Part shown: piece by piece, positions 8,743 through 19,574 of the stretch | Layout of the letters: each line of letters begins with the position of its first letter | Position numbering within the stretch: the stretch's first letter is position 1 | NCBI RefSeq assembly: GCF_002362315.1 | Contig: NZ_MTZV01000006.1 | Span: 1,488,001 to 1,552,000, forward strand | DNA from: Paraburkholderia acidicola | GTDB taxonomy: Bacteria > Pseudomonadota > Gammaproteobacteria > Burkholderiales > Burkholderiaceae | Direction: 5' to 3' | Length of the DNA: 64,000 nucleotides | Position numbers and translations under genes: made by a program | Notes under the pieces: generated by a model | Database searches by the model: none | Told to the model about the DNA's origin: nothing | Seen by the model: only the letters and a program-made list of their open reading frames with translations

Positions 8743-9561
8743 CATGTACCTCGTGTTCAAACACTAACGCCGACGCGCACAGGCCGCGCGCGTCGCAGGA
8801 AAACCAGTCTGGAGATCGTCGGATGCCAGCGTGCGCAATGCAGCGCCGGATCGTGCGCACGGACGCCTCTATCGAGCACGTTCATCGGCACGTCGAAACG
8901 GAAAAACCAGGGAATAGGAGGGCAGCCGGACACGCAATGAATCGCGTAACATGGCGCCGCGGCTCCGGTTTGCGGAACGGGCGCAATGATAATGCATGAC
9001 GGGAAAACCGCGCCGCGGTGCCGGCAAAGCGGGCTGGCAGGCGGTAGACGCTGCTGCGCTGTGCGGGCAACGGCCCTGCGCCAGGCAGACGGGAAAGCTC
9101 GGAGTAAAAAGTGTGGTCCATTTCGGTCATACGCGGGCGATCCGGGTGGAATCGGTCCGACTTGCAGCCGTTGCAGGATCGCTGCGCACGGGATTGAGTG
9201 TCGCAAGCAGACCGAAAAGTTGTGCCGGCCGGCGAGCGCTCGCGATTCTCCCGACGAACGCTCAACGCGTCACTCCGGGAATGCACTGATATCAAAGCGC
9301 ATCGCCGCCGCCCGTCTTGCTTTGCGGGGCGACCATTGCGACTTCCTTGCCCGCTGCGTAAGGAAGACGTTATGCGGATCGAGTCGAATCCCTTAATCTC
9401 CTGACTGACGCAGATTTCAGCGGGGATGCTGCGGGTTCTGCTGCATCTTTCGTGTCGTTCTGCGGTCAGACGTGAGGCTTCTGGCAACATAACGCGTTTT
9501 CCCTGCATGTTTCCGACGTCATGCGCCACGGTGCACAACCCCTTGCCCAGTGCGCGCAGGC
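8743..9561. other. Long intergenic region, no supported gene
   Basis: About 820 bases with several overlapping short open frames on both strands, none with plausible composition or a known family. It presumably carries the POT promoter and 5' regulatory DNA. TATCAAA at 9290-9296 echoes the repeats at 9562-9591. Confidence 0.5.
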
Positions 9562-9591
9562 TATCAAACAAGATTTACTTATATCAAACAA
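9562..9591 (+). promoter_or_regulatory. Direct repeat operator before XRE-cupin gene
   Basis: TATCAAACAA occurs twice, at 9562-9571 and 9582-9591, exactly 20 bp apart start to start (two helical turns), 28 bases before the start codon. The position suits an autoregulatory operator. Confidence 0.55.
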
Positions 9592-9618
9592 ATTTTGACG
9601 GGGTGATTTCGTCCTGCT

Positions 9619-10191
9619 ATGGTCTCGACACTCGAAAAGAAGGACCCGGCGGTTGCGCTGGGTAGCAAGATACGCGCACTGCGGCAACGCCTGAAGCGCA
9701 CCCTCGACGACACGGCAAGCGCGGCCGGCATTTCGAAGCCGTTCCTGTCGCAGGTCGAGCGAGGCCTGGCGTCGCCGTCCATCACGTCGCTGGCGGGCAT
9801 CGCCCATGCACTCGGCGTGAAGGTGCAGTACTTCGTGGACACGCCCAGCGAAGAACGCTCGGTGTGTCGCGGGGATCAGCTGAAGTTTTTCGGGTTTGCC
9901 GACTCGGCCAACCTGTTTGCCCGGATGACCAATCTGTCCGGGGGTCGCCAGCTGGAGGCGATTCTCGTCAAGATGCCGCCCGGGCAGAAGCGTTCGGAAG
10001 TCACGACGCACGCGGGCGAAGAGTTTTTGTACGTGATCGCCGGCGAGGTATCGTTGACACTGGAAGGCAAGACGTTCGTCCTGCACGCGGGTGACAGCGC
10101 GCATTATGAATCGACGGTGCCGCATAGCTGGGCGAATACGGCCCGTGCGGAATCGACTGTCGTCTGGGTGGGTACGCCGAGACTGTTTTAG
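9619..10191 (+). CDS. XRE-family regulator with C-terminal cupin
   Basis: 190 residues. An N-terminal lambda-repressor-like helix-turn-helix (about 14-70, TASAAGISKPFLSQVERGLASPS) is followed by a cupin_2 domain (about 105-188) with THAGEEFLYVIAGEVSLTLEG and the second cupin box near VPHSW. Such proteins are one-component regulators whose cupin senses a small ligand, often an amino acid or amine derivative. It lies 183 bp upstream of the peptide ABC operon in the same direction and is the likely regulator of it. Direct repeats just upstream suggest autoregulation. Confidence 0.92.
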   Translation: MVSTLEKKDPAVALGSKIRALRQRLKRTLDDTASAAGISKPFLSQVERGLASPSITSLAGIAHALGVKVQYFVDTPSEERSVCRGDQLKFFGFADSANLFARMTNLSGGRQLEAILVKMPPGQKRSEVTTHAGEEFLYVIAGEVSLTLEGKTFVLHAGDSAHYESTVPHSWANTARAESTVVWVGTPRLF

Positions 10192-10374
10192 ATCGCAGGC
10201 ATTTCAGATCGGCCGGGTCCGACGCATCGAATCGCATGCCTGCGTTACGACTTGTAAGGATTCCTCCATGCTGGACAGACAACAGGGACCGCCCCGGCCC
10301 CGCCCAGGCTAATCACCGGGCGCGTGGCCGCGCACGCCAGCAGTGTTCCCCTCACCCTTTCTGCCACCTTACTT

Positions 10375-12015
10375 ATGAAAAAAACGTCCGCCCTCGCGAC
10401 GGCGCTGACCGCGCTCACCTGCGCGCTCACCTGCGCGCTCACCCTCGCGTTTACCCTCCCCGCTGGCGCCGTCACGGTCCCCGCAGGCGTCTCGCTCTCC
10501 CCTAGCCAGGACATCACCCGCCAGGTGCGCGGCGAAGTCGAATCGCTCGACCCCGCGCACATCGAGTCGTGGAACGGCAATACGGTCGGGCTGGACCTGT
10601 TCGAAGGCTTGACGCGCATCGACGCGAGCGGGGCGGTGGTACCGGGTGTGGCGCAGTCGTGGACGCGCACCGGGCCGGACACATGGGTATTCAAGCTGCG
10701 TCATGACGCGAAATGGAGCAACGGCCAGCCGGTCACGGCAGCGGACTTCGTCTACGCATGGCAGCGCGTCGTCGATCCGAAAACCGGCTCGAAATACACG
10801 ATCCTCGTCGAGTTCGTGAAAAACGCCAAGGATGTGATCGCGGGCAAGATGCCGCCGTCGGGCCTCGCCGTGCGCGCGGCTGATCCCTACACGCTCGAAG
10901 TCACCACCGAAGTACCCGCCGCGTTCTTCCCCGAACTCGTGGCCATGGCGACGATGGCGCCGGTCGATCGCGCGACGGTGACGAAATTCGGCGATGCATG
11001 GACGCGCCCCGGCAACCTGGTGGGCAACGGTGCCTATGCGTTGACCGACTGGCAGCCGAACAACCGCATCGTGATGGTGAAGAACACGCACTACTGGAAC
11101 GCGCCGAAAGTGGTGGTCTCGAAGGTGACGTACCTGCCGATCGAAGACAACGAAACGGCCATGCGCATGTATCAGGCCGGTCAGATGGACTACACCTACT
11201 CGATTCCGTCGGGTATCTATGCGCAGGTTTCGAAGCAGTTCGGCGGCGAGCTGCGCACCGGCCTGCAGATCGCGACGTACTACTACAGCCTCGACAACAG
11301 CTACCCGGCCTTCAAGGATGTGCGCGTGCGTCAGGCACTGTCGATGGTTCTCGACCGCGACCTGCTGACCTCGAAGCTCACGCAAGCCGGCGAAGAGCCG
11401 ATGTACGGACTGATCGTGAAGGGCACCAAGGGCGCCGGCGTCTTCACCCCCGACTGGGCCTCGTGGCCGATGGCCAAACGCGTGGACTACGCGCGCAACC
11501 TGCTGAAGCAGGCCGGCTATTCGGACGCGAAGCCGCTCACGTTCACGCTGACGTATGACACCAACGACCTGCACAAAAAGGTCGCCCTGTTCGTCACGTC
11601 CGAATGGCGCACCAAGCTCGGCGTCACCGCCAAGCTCGAAAACGTCGAGTACAAGGTGCTGCTCAAGGAGCGCCACGACGGCAAGGTCCAGGCCTCGCGT
11701 GACGGCTGGTTCGTCGACTACAACGACGCCATGTCGTTCTTCGATCTGATCCGCTGCGGCAGCGTGCAGAACGACCAGCACTATTGCAACCCGAAGGTCG
11801 ACGCGCTGATCGCCCAGGGTAACCAGCAGACCGACGACGCAAAGCGCACCGCGCTGCTCACCCAGGCGCACGCGCTCTCGATGAACGACTACCCGCTGAT
11901 TCCGCTGTTCCAGTACTCCGCGGACCGGCTCGTGAAGTCGTATCTGGGCGGCTATCTGCCGACCAACTACATCGACATGCGCTCGTCGCAGGACCTGTAC
12001 GTGATCAAGCACTGA
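10375..12015 (+). CDS. Peptide ABC transporter substrate-binding protein (OppA/DppA type)
   Basis: 546-residue periplasmic binding protein of SBP family 5. A Sec signal peptide (1 to about 35, MKKTSALATALTALTCALTC...) precedes the mature domain, with TRQVRGEVESLDPAHIES at its start, WVFKLRHDAKWSNGQPVTAADFVYAWQRVVDP and VRQALSMVLDRDLL as family hallmarks. It captures oligopeptides for the permease encoded next. The start at 10375 gives a clean MKK signal; an upstream in-frame ATG at 10324 would add 17 residues and spoil it. First gene of a five-gene transporter operon. Three 12-bp repeats sit in the signal-peptide coding region. Confidence 0.95.
   Translation: MKKTSALATALTALTCALTCALTLAFTLPAGAVTVPAGVSLSPSQDITRQVRGEVESLDPAHIESWNGNTVGLDLFEGLTRIDASGAVVPGVAQSWTRTGPDTWVFKLRHDAKWSNGQPVTAADFVYAWQRVVDPKTGSKYTILVEFVKNAKDVIAGKMPPSGLAVRAADPYTLEVTTEVPAAFFPELVAMATMAPVDRATVTKFGDAWTRPGNLVGNGAYALTDWQPNNRIVMVKNTHYWNAPKVVVSKVTYLPIEDNETAMRMYQAGQMDYTYSIPSGIYAQVSKQFGGELRTGLQIATYYYSLDNSYPAFKDVRVRQALSMVLDRDLLTSKLTQAGEEPMYGLIVKGTKGAGVFTPDWASWPMAKRVDYARNLLKQAGYSDAKPLTFTLTYDTNDLHKKVALFVTSEWRTKLGVTAKLENVEYKVLLKERHDGKVQASRDGWFVDYNDAMSFFDLIRCGSVQNDQHYCNPKVDALIAQGNQQTDDAKRTALLTQAHALSMNDYPLIPLFQYSADRLVKSYLGGYLPTNYIDMRSSQDLYVIKH
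10414..10449 (+). repeat. 12-bp tandem repeat inside the signal-peptide coding region
   Basis: Two exact CTCACCTGCGCG units (10414-10437) plus a third diverged unit CTCACCCTCGCG (10438-10449). They encode the repeated hydrophobic core LTCALTCALTLA. Confidence 0.8.
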
Positions 12016-12031
12016 GCACCGGAGTCCTGTC

Positions 12032-12970
12032 ATGCTGGCGTACACCCTCAGACGCACGCTGTGGGCGATCCCGACGATTCTCGCCGTGATCACCGCGTGC
12101 TACCTGCTGCTGCATCTGACTCCCGGCGGGCCGTTCGACACCGACAAGCATCTGTCGGCCGCCGTGATGGCCAACCTCAATGCGAAGTACCACCTCGATC
12201 TGCCGCTCTGGCGGCAGTACCTGCTGTACCTGAACTCGCTGCTGCACGGCGACCTCGGGCCGTCGTTCCGCTACGTCGACTGGTCGGTCAACGATCTGGT
12301 GTGGCATGCACTGCCGGTGAGCCTAGGCGTAGGCGGTGTGTCGGTGCCGATCGCGCTCGTGATCGGCGTGCTGCTCGGCACGTTCGCCGCGGTCCGGCGC
12401 GACAGCATCATCGATCACATCGTGATGGTGCTCGGCAATATCGGCAACGTGATCCCGCCGTTCGTGCTCGGTCCGGTGCTTGTGTGGGTCTTCGCGATCC
12501 TGCTGAAAACCTCGAACGGCGACGGGCTGCTGCCCGCCGGCGGCTGGGGCAACGGCGAGTGGCGCTACCGCGTGCTGCCAATCGTGCTGCTCACCATCAT
12601 CAACGTCGCCGCGATTGCGCGTGTCATGCGCGGCAGCATGATCGAAGTGCTGTCCGGCAACTTCATCCGCACGGCTCGCGCGAAGGGCCTGCCGGGCCGC
12701 ACGATCATCATGCGTCACGCGATGAAACCGGCGCTGATGCCGGTCGTCTCGCTGCTCGGTTCGATCTGCATCTCGTCGATCACCGCCGCAGTCGTCACCG
12801 AGTCGGTGTTCGCCCTGCCCGGGCTCGGACAACTCGTCGTGAACGGCGCGATCAACCGCGATTACACGCTGGTGCTCGGCCTCGTCGTGCTGACCACCGC
12901 CGTGGCCGTCCTGTTCAACCTGCTGGTCGACCTCGCGTACGCGTGGCTCGACCCGCGCATCCGCTACTGA
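12032..12970 (+). CDS. oppB: Peptide ABC transporter permease (OppB/DppB type)
   Basis: 312 residues, six predicted membrane helices, BPD_transp_1 fold. The N-terminal MLAYTLRRTLWAIPTILAVITACYLLLHLTPGGPF is typical of OppB, and the EAA loop that docks the ATPase is RTARAKGLPGRTIIMRHAMKPAL. It forms the inner-membrane channel with the next gene product. GGAG seven bases before the ATG supports the start, 16 bp after the binding-protein stop. The exact substrate class (di- or oligopeptide) is not resolved by sequence. Confidence 0.94.
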   Translation: MLAYTLRRTLWAIPTILAVITACYLLLHLTPGGPFDTDKHLSAAVMANLNAKYHLDLPLWRQYLLYLNSLLHGDLGPSFRYVDWSVNDLVWHALPVSLGVGGVSVPIALVIGVLLGTFAAVRRDSIIDHIVMVLGNIGNVIPPFVLGPVLVWVFAILLKTSNGDGLLPAGGWGNGEWRYRVLPIVLLTIINVAAIARVMRGSMIEVLSGNFIRTARAKGLPGRTIIMRHAMKPALMPVVSLLGSICISSITAAVVTESVFALPGLGQLVVNGAINRDYTLVLGLVVLTTAVAVLFNLLVDLAYAWLDPRIRY

Positions 12971-12974
12971 TCCC

Positions 12975-13877
12975 ATGAGCCGCCTCTCTCCTGCCCTCGA
13001 CGCGCCGCCGGCCGCGATTGCGCCGCCGCGCTCGCGCAGCCCGTTCGCCACCGCCTGCGCGCGCTTCCTGCGCAATCGCGCGGGGATGGCCGGGCTCGTC
13101 ATCCTGCTGCTGATCGTGATCGCGTGTTTCGTCGGCCCGTGGCTGCTACCCAACGATCCGATCAACAGCGACTGGGGGGCGATCAGCCTGGCACCGACCT
13201 GGCAGAACGCGCACTGGTTCGGTACCGACGAACTCGGTCGCGACCTGCTCGTGCGCACGCTGGTTGGCGGTCGCGTGTCGCTCGAAGTCGGCCTGCTCGG
13301 GACGCTCGTGTCGGGTTTGTTCGGTGTCGCGTGGGGTGCGACGGCGGGCTATCTCGGCGGACGGATCGACTCGGCGATGATGCGTATCGTCGACATGATG
13401 TACGCGATCCCCTACATGCTGATCGCCATCCTGATGATGACGCTGTTCGGCCGCGCGTTTTATCTGGTGGTGCTGACCATCAGCGCGTTTTCGTGGCTCG
13501 ACATGGCGCGCGTCGTGCGCGGCCAGACGCTGTCGCTGCGTACGCGCGAATTCGTCGACGCAGCACGCGCGATCGGCATCGGCTCACGGCCGATCATCAC
13601 GCGTCACATCGTGCCGAACCTGATCGGCGTCGTGGTCGTCTACGCGACCGTCACGGTGCCCAACATCGTGCTGACCGAATCGGTGCTGTCGTTCCTCGGT
13701 CTCGGTGTGCAGGAACCGATGACGAGCTGGGGCGTGCTGATCCAGGACGGCGCGCAAAAACTCGAATCGACGCCGTGGCTGCTGCTGTGTCCCGCCTTGA
13801 TGCTGTGCGCGACGCTCTATTGCGTGAGTTTCGTCGGCGACGGTCTGCGCGACGCGCTCGACCCGAAGGAGCGTTGA
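12975..13877 (+). CDS. oppC: Peptide ABC transporter permease (OppC/DppC type)
   Basis: 300 residues. It has the OppC N-domain (about 22-70) and a BPD_transp_1 domain with HWFGTDELGRDLLVRTLVGGRVSLEVG, a hallmark of the second permease, and the EAA loop DAARAIGIGSRPIITRHIVPNLIG. The start is 4 bp after oppB, with no separate ribosome site, so translation is probably coupled. It pairs with OppB as the membrane channel. Confidence 0.94.
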   Translation: MSRLSPALDAPPAAIAPPRSRSPFATACARFLRNRAGMAGLVILLLIVIACFVGPWLLPNDPINSDWGAISLAPTWQNAHWFGTDELGRDLLVRTLVGGRVSLEVGLLGTLVSGLFGVAWGATAGYLGGRIDSAMMRIVDMMYAIPYMLIAILMMTLFGRAFYLVVLTISAFSWLDMARVVRGQTLSLRTREFVDAARAIGIGSRPIITRHIVPNLIGVVVVYATVTVPNIVLTESVLSFLGLGVQEPMTSWGVLIQDGAQKLESTPWLLLCPALMLCATLYCVSFVGDGLRDALDPKER

Positions 13878-13878
13878 G

Positions 13879-14909
<1,031 letters not shown>

Positions 14910-14913
<4 letters not shown>

Positions 14914-15935
14914 CCACTCAGGCTGTGAAACCCGATACCTCGACCGTGCTCTCGGTCAGCGATCTGAAAGTGCATTTCCGCGTCTCGCGCGGCGGCCTGC
15001 CGTGGTCAGGCAAGGCGACCTTGCGCGCAGTCGACGGCGTGACGTTCGACGTGCGACGCGGCGAAACGGTCGGACTGGTCGGCGAGTCGGGCTGCGGCAA
15101 GTCGACGCTCGCGCGTGCGATCGTCGGTCTCGTGCCGGTCAGTGCGGGCAGCGTGCAGTGGCTCGGTGCGGAAACCGTACATGCGGCAGGTCACGCAACC
15201 CGGCGCGACACGACGCAACTGCGCCGCGACGTGCAGATGATCTTCCAGGACCCGTTGGCTTCGCTCGATCCGCGCATGACGATCGAACAGATCGTCGCCG
15301 AGCCGCTCACCACGCATCGCCCCGGCGTCGGCCGTGAAGACGTACGCCGTCGCGTGCTCGCGATGCTCGAGCGCGTCGGGCTGAACGCGCAACATCTGCG
15401 GCGCTATCCGCATGAGTTTTCCGGCGGTCAGTGCCAGCGTGTAGGCATCGCACGCGCGCTGATCGGCGAACCGCAACTGGTGATCTGCGACGAACCCGTG
15501 TCGGCACTCGATGTGTCGATCCAGGCGCAGATCGTCAACCTGCTGCGCGATCTGCAGCGCGAACTGCAACTCTCGATGCTGTTCGTCGCCCACGATCTCG
15601 CTGTGGTCAAGGCCATCAGCCAGCGCGTGCTCGTGATGTACCTGGGCCGCGTGATGGAGTTCGGCGACCGTCAGGACGTGTACAAGACGCCGCGTCATCC
15701 GTACACGCGCGCGCTGCTGTCCGCCGTGCCGGTACCCGACCCGGCCATCGAAAAGGCCCGCAAGCATCTGCTCCTGCGCGGCGAAATTCCGTCGCCGCTG
15801 TCGCCGCCTTCGGGCTGCGCATTCCGCAACCGCTGCCCCGAAGCCATCGATGCCTGCGCAAGCGAAACGCCGTTACCGCTCACGCGCGGCACCGGCACGG
15901 CACGCATCGCGTGTATTCGCGTCGGCGCCGACTAG
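14910..15935 (+). CDS. oppF: Peptide ABC transporter ATPase (OppF/DppF type)
   Basis: 341 residues; the partner ATPase of OppD. Walker A GESGCGKS, signature FSGGQCQR, Walker B LVICDEPVSALD and LFVAHDLAVV are intact; the C-terminal tail has CAFRNRCPEAIDAC. The start codon overlaps the oppD stop (ATGA) and has GGAGG upstream, so expression is coupled. It completes the transporter. Confidence 0.95.
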
Positions 15936-15970
15936 ACGCATATCCCCTAACCCTGAAGTAATCCTTTCCC

Positions 15971-15992
15971 GACAGGGCTGACCCGCCCTGTC
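15971..15992 (+). other. Intercistronic hairpin between oppF and the porin gene
   Basis: Arms GACAGGGC (15971-15978) and GCCCTGTC (15985-15992), no T tract. More likely an mRNA-stability element or attenuator than a full terminator. Confidence 0.45.
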
Positions 15993-16086
15993 GCTGGAGA
16001 CGCTCGTCCTGCTACCGCAGAACGCGCAAACGCGTGGACTGGCCAACCGTCAGTCGAAGGTTCAACACCATAAAAAAGAGATCTAG

Positions 16087-17580
16087 ATGAAAAGCACCCT
16101 TTCTCGACCCGAAACTTCAAGAAACACCTGGCTGATGCTCGGCCTGCCCGCCCTGACTGCGCTCGCAGCGACAGCCGGTGCCTACGCAGACGACGCGATG
16201 CCAGCAGCGACCGGCGTTGCCGCGAAAACGGCACCGGCCATCACACTCGCACAGACGGCACCCGTCGGCCCCACGCCGACCGAGAACGTCATCGTCAACG
16301 CGGAAGCGGACCAGATCCAATTGCCGCCCGCACCGTTATCAAGTCAGTCGAAAAGCAACGGCTTCATCGCCGATAGCCACCTCGACCTGCAGTTCCGCAA
16401 TTACTCCGACTATCTGGAGATCAAGGGCGGTCCGCGTCGCCACTCATGGGTACAAGGCGCGCAGGCGAACTACCAGTCGGGCTACACGCAGGGGCTGATC
16501 GGCTTCGGCGTCGATGCGTCGTTATTCGGCGCGCTGAAACTCGACGGCGGCCAGGGCGCCGGCAACATGGTGCACGTCGCGCCTGGCGGCGGCTCGAACC
16601 AGCTTGCGTGGGCCTACCCCGGTATGTACGACATCAAGGGTCGCATTTCGGAAACCGTCGTCAAGTACGGTCTGCAGACCGTGTCGAATCCGTTCCTCGA
16701 ACCGCACGACAACCGTGCATTGCCGCCGACCTTCCTCGGCGTGACGCTCGTCAGCAAGGACGTGAAGGACATGTCGCTCGAAGCGGGGAGCTTCACGAAA
16801 ACCGACGCACGCGGGCAGACGCGGCTGACCTCGCTCAGCACATCGTATGGCGGCGTGAAGTTCGACCGGCTCAGCTATGTGGGCGGCAACTGGAACTACT
16901 CGCCGAACGGCACGCTGTCGCTGTATGCGGATCAGGCCGACAACGTATGGCGCCAGTACTTCGCTTCGGTCACACACTCGATCGGCGATCCGTCGACGGT
17001 AAAGTGGACCGGCCTCGCCAACATCTACTCGACACACGACACCGGCAACGCGCTGCAAGGTCATATCAACAGCAACGCGTACAGCCTCGCGCTGTCCGCG
17101 CAGCACGGCGCGCATTCGCTGTTACTCGGCTACCAGCAGGTGCTCGGCGACCAGTTCTTCGATTATGTGAACGAAACCAACGGCATCTATCTGACCAACT
17201 CGATGGACGTCGACTACAACGCACCGCACGAGAAATCGCTGCAGTTGCGCTATTCGGTGGACGGCAAGTACCTCGGCTTCCCGGGCTTCAAGGCGATGCT
17301 GTGGGGACTGACGGGCTGGGGCGCGGATGCATCGGCGGAAGCGGCGGCGAACGCATCGGCGTCGAGTCCGTTCCATGATCTGTACTGGAAGAACGGCGAA
17401 CCGGTGCACGGCCGTCATCACGAGATCGGTTTTATTCCGAGCTATACGCTGCAAAGCGGCCGCTTCAAGGATACGAAGATCACCTTCATCGCGATGTGGC
17501 ACGTCTCGCAGGCGCACTACTCGGACAGCAACAACATGGAATACCGGCTGGTGGTGAATGTGCCGGTCAAGGTGTTCTAA
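16087..17580 (+). CDS. OprD-family outer-membrane porin
   Basis: 497 residues. Signal peptide about 1-35, then an acidic/Pro linker and an 18-strand-type OprD barrel beginning at NGFIADSHLDLQFRNYSDY, a conserved OprD opening, with the later MYDIKGRISETVVKYGLQTVSNPFL block. It ends VNVPVKVF with terminal Phe. OprD/OpdP porins take up specific small solutes such as basic amino acids or dipeptides. Its place 150 bp after oppF on the same strand implies it supplies the periplasm with the peptide carried by the ABC system, as in the opdP-dpp arrangement known from pseudomonads. AGAG upstream of ATG. Confidence 0.92.
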   Translation: MKSTLSRPETSRNTWLMLGLPALTALAATAGAYADDAMPAATGVAAKTAPAITLAQTAPVGPTPTENVIVNAEADQIQLPPAPLSSQSKSNGFIADSHLDLQFRNYSDYLEIKGGPRRHSWVQGAQANYQSGYTQGLIGFGVDASLFGALKLDGGQGAGNMVHVAPGGGSNQLAWAYPGMYDIKGRISETVVKYGLQTVSNPFLEPHDNRALPPTFLGVTLVSKDVKDMSLEAGSFTKTDARGQTRLTSLSTSYGGVKFDRLSYVGGNWNYSPNGTLSLYADQADNVWRQYFASVTHSIGDPSTVKWTGLANIYSTHDTGNALQGHINSNAYSLALSAQHGAHSLLLGYQQVLGDQFFDYVNETNGIYLTNSMDVDYNAPHEKSLQLRYSVDGKYLGFPGFKAMLWGLTGWGADASAEAAANASASSPFHDLYWKNGEPVHGRHHEIGFIPSYTLQSGRFKDTKITFIAMWHVSQAHYSDSNNMEYRLVVNVPVKVF

Positions 17581-17600
17581 CGAAGGTGTGCACAAGCGCA

Positions 17601-17639
17601 GTGGAAGCCGCTACGGGCGATGCCCTTCGCAGCTTCCAC
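17601..17639. terminator. Possible bidirectional terminator hairpin
   Basis: Nested arms GTGGAAGC (17601-17608)/GCTTCCAC (17632-17639) and GGGC/GCCC inside, between two convergent genes. No clear T tract. Confidence 0.4.
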
Positions 17640-17659
17640 TCCTGGTGTGGGGAGAGGCG

Positions 17660-18511
17660 TCATGCTGCCGGAAAGTCGGTTCCCTCCGTCAGATCGCGCC
17701 ATGCCTCGAAGTTCGTGCGCAACGCATCCAGTCGTTTGAGTGCAACGTCGAGCGCCGATTTGCCGAGCAGCAGGCGTAACGGTGGCACGTCGGATTCCAG
17801 CGCGGCGATAACCGCCGCGGCGCCTTTTACCGGGTCCCCCGGCTGATGTCCCGAGACGGATTTTGTCGCCGCCCGGCGCTTACCTGCGGTGTCTGCGTAG
17901 TCGTCGATGATCGTCTGTGAGGCTATCATCGAGCGCCCCGCCCATTCGGTGCGAAACGCGCCCGGTTCGACGATCGTGACCGCAATGCCAAGTGGCTTGA
18001 CTTCATGCGCGAGCGATTCGGACAGTGCTTCGACGGCGAATTTCGTCGCGTGGTAGTAGCCGGTCGCCGCGAACGCAACCAGCCCGCCCAGCGAAGAGAA
18101 GTTCACGATATGGCCACTGCGTCGAGCGCGCATGCCAGGCAGCACCGCTCTGGTGAGCGCCAGCAGACCAAAGACGTTGGTCTCGAACTGCGCACGAATG
18201 GCATCGTCCTCGCCTTCCTCGATGGCGGCGAGATAGCCGTATCCCGCTGCATTCACCAGCACGTCGATCTGTCCAAATCGTGCCTGCGCGGCTTTCACAG
18301 CCGCGGCGACGGAAGCCGGCTCAGTGACATCCAGACGTACCGTCATGGCGGTTTCAGGGTATTGGTTCGCGAGACTCGCCAGTGCCTCGGGTTGTCGTGC
18401 CGCCAGTACCACGCGCCAGCCACGGGCGAGCGCCATGCTCGCAATTTCATGGCCTAATCCGGACGAACTGCCGGTAACAAACCATACGGTGTCTTCAGAA
18501 AATGCTGTCAT
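17660..18511 (-). CDS. SDR-family NAD(P)-dependent oxidoreductase
   Basis: 283-residue classical short-chain dehydrogenase. Cofactor motif TGSSSGLG (13-20), NAAG (87-90), catalytic Ser139/140, and Tyr153/Lys157 in YYHATK are all present. Substrate unknown; the family oxidises or reduces alcohols, ketones and sugars. The start at 18511 follows AGGAC; an upstream in-frame codon would add 30 residues. It is divergent from an AraC regulator 151 bp away, which is its most likely controller. Confidence 0.93.
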   Translation of the reverse strand: MTAFSEDTVWFVTGSSSGLGHEIASMALARGWRVVLAARQPEALASLANQYPETAMTVRLDVTEPASVAAAVKAAQARFGQIDVLVNAAGYGYLAAIEEGEDDAIRAQFETNVFGLLALTRAVLPGMRARRSGHIVNFSSLGGLVAFAATGYYHATKFAVEALSESLAHEVKPLGIAVTIVEPGAFRTEWAGRSMIASQTIIDDYADTAGKRRAATKSVSGHQPGDPVKGAAAVIAALESDVPPLRLLLGKSALDVALKRLDALRTNFEAWRDLTEGTDFPAA

Positions 18512-18662
18512 CGTTGTGTCCTCTTTTCGCTCGGAAAGTGTGTGCCATGGTGGCTCAGAGGGAACACGACGCGTTAGTCCGTTAATATCAGTGTTTTGCA
18601 CGATCCTGCCAGAGCGTTCCCCGCGGGCAGCGTGTGCGCCTCACTTCAGAGCGGGTTTTCTT

Positions 18663-19535
18663 ATGCTTGCAGACAACCTGTCGTCGCTGCACCGCCTTGT
18701 CCTGCGGCACTGCAATCAGACGCGGCTCGCCACGTCGTTGCCCAACCTCACGCTCTTCAACTGCCCGAATCCGACGCAGCCGGTACGCAGCCTCTATGAC
18801 CCGCGCTTTTGCGTGGTGCTGCAAGGACGCAAACGCGTGCTGCTCGGACGAACGGTTCATGATGCCGGGGCGTCGCAATGTCTGATCGCCACGACCGATC
18901 TACCTGTCACCGCACACGTGACCGAGGCATCGCCGGACAAACCGCACCTTGCGTTGAATCTGACGCTTGACCGCCTCCGCGTCACCGAAGTCTGGTCAAC
19001 GATGCCGTCACCCCCCACACCGAAGGTGGGCGTATGCGGCCTCTCGGTAGGTGCGCTGGAGGAAGCCCTCATCGACCCGATCACCCGACTGCTAGACATT
19101 CTCGATCGGCCAGAGGACGCCATCGTGCTCGCGCCCATGATCGAGCGGGAGATTATTTACCGCCTCCTGCAAGGCGCGTTGGGCCCCATTGTTTCCGCTC
19201 TGGTCAATGATCCAGGCCTGAAGCAGATTGATCATGCAATCCGTTGGCTTCGCGACAACTACCACCAACCGCTTCATATCGATGAACTGGCTTCGCTCGT
19301 GGGGATGAGCGTCACCTCGCTGCATCGCCATTTCAAGGCGGTCACGGCAATGACGCCGCTCGAATACCGCCGCGAAATAAGAATGGAGGAAGCGCGCCGG
19401 CGCATCCTCTCGGGCGTTATGCGCGTGGCTGATGCCGGGATCGAGGTCGGCTACGACAGCGCATCGCAGTTCAGCCGGGAGTATCGCCGGCATTTTGGAC
19501 GTAATCCGAGTGAGGAGATTGTGCGTCAGCAATGA
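18663..19535 (+). CDS. AraC-family regulator
   Basis: 290 residues. An AraC N-terminal ligand domain (about 15-165, with YDPRFCVVLQGRKRVLLG) is followed by two helix-turn-helix motifs in the C-terminal 100 residues (IDELASLVGMSVTSLHRHFKAVTAMTPLEYRREIRMEEARRRIL, then AGIEVGYDSASQFSREYRRHFG). The start MLADNLSSL at 18663 suits the family; the frame extends upstream into the divergent gene without support. Probable regulator of the SDR gene. Confidence 0.92.
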   Translation: MLADNLSSLHRLVLRHCNQTRLATSLPNLTLFNCPNPTQPVRSLYDPRFCVVLQGRKRVLLGRTVHDAGASQCLIATTDLPVTAHVTEASPDKPHLALNLTLDRLRVTEVWSTMPSPPTPKVGVCGLSVGALEEALIDPITRLLDILDRPEDAIVLAPMIEREIIYRLLQGALGPIVSALVNDPGLKQIDHAIRWLRDNYHQPLHIDELASLVGMSVTSLHRHFKAVTAMTPLEYRREIRMEEARRRILSGVMRVADAGIEVGYDSASQFSREYRRHFGRNPSEEIVRQQ

Positions 19536-19574
19536 GACGGGAAGGGTTGTACGCTCACCTGCAACGGAGGGCCG

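Noticed and set aside
8743..9571. Several 60-230-codon frames on both strands between the POT and XRE genes
   Set aside because: Mutually overlapping, Arg/Ser/Cys-rich, without start signals or domains.
10369..12093. 574-codon open frame antisense to the oppA-type gene
   Set aside because: Its composition (His, Arg, Val-rich, no motif) is that of the complement of a GC-rich coding gene; the plus-strand gene is clearly recognised.
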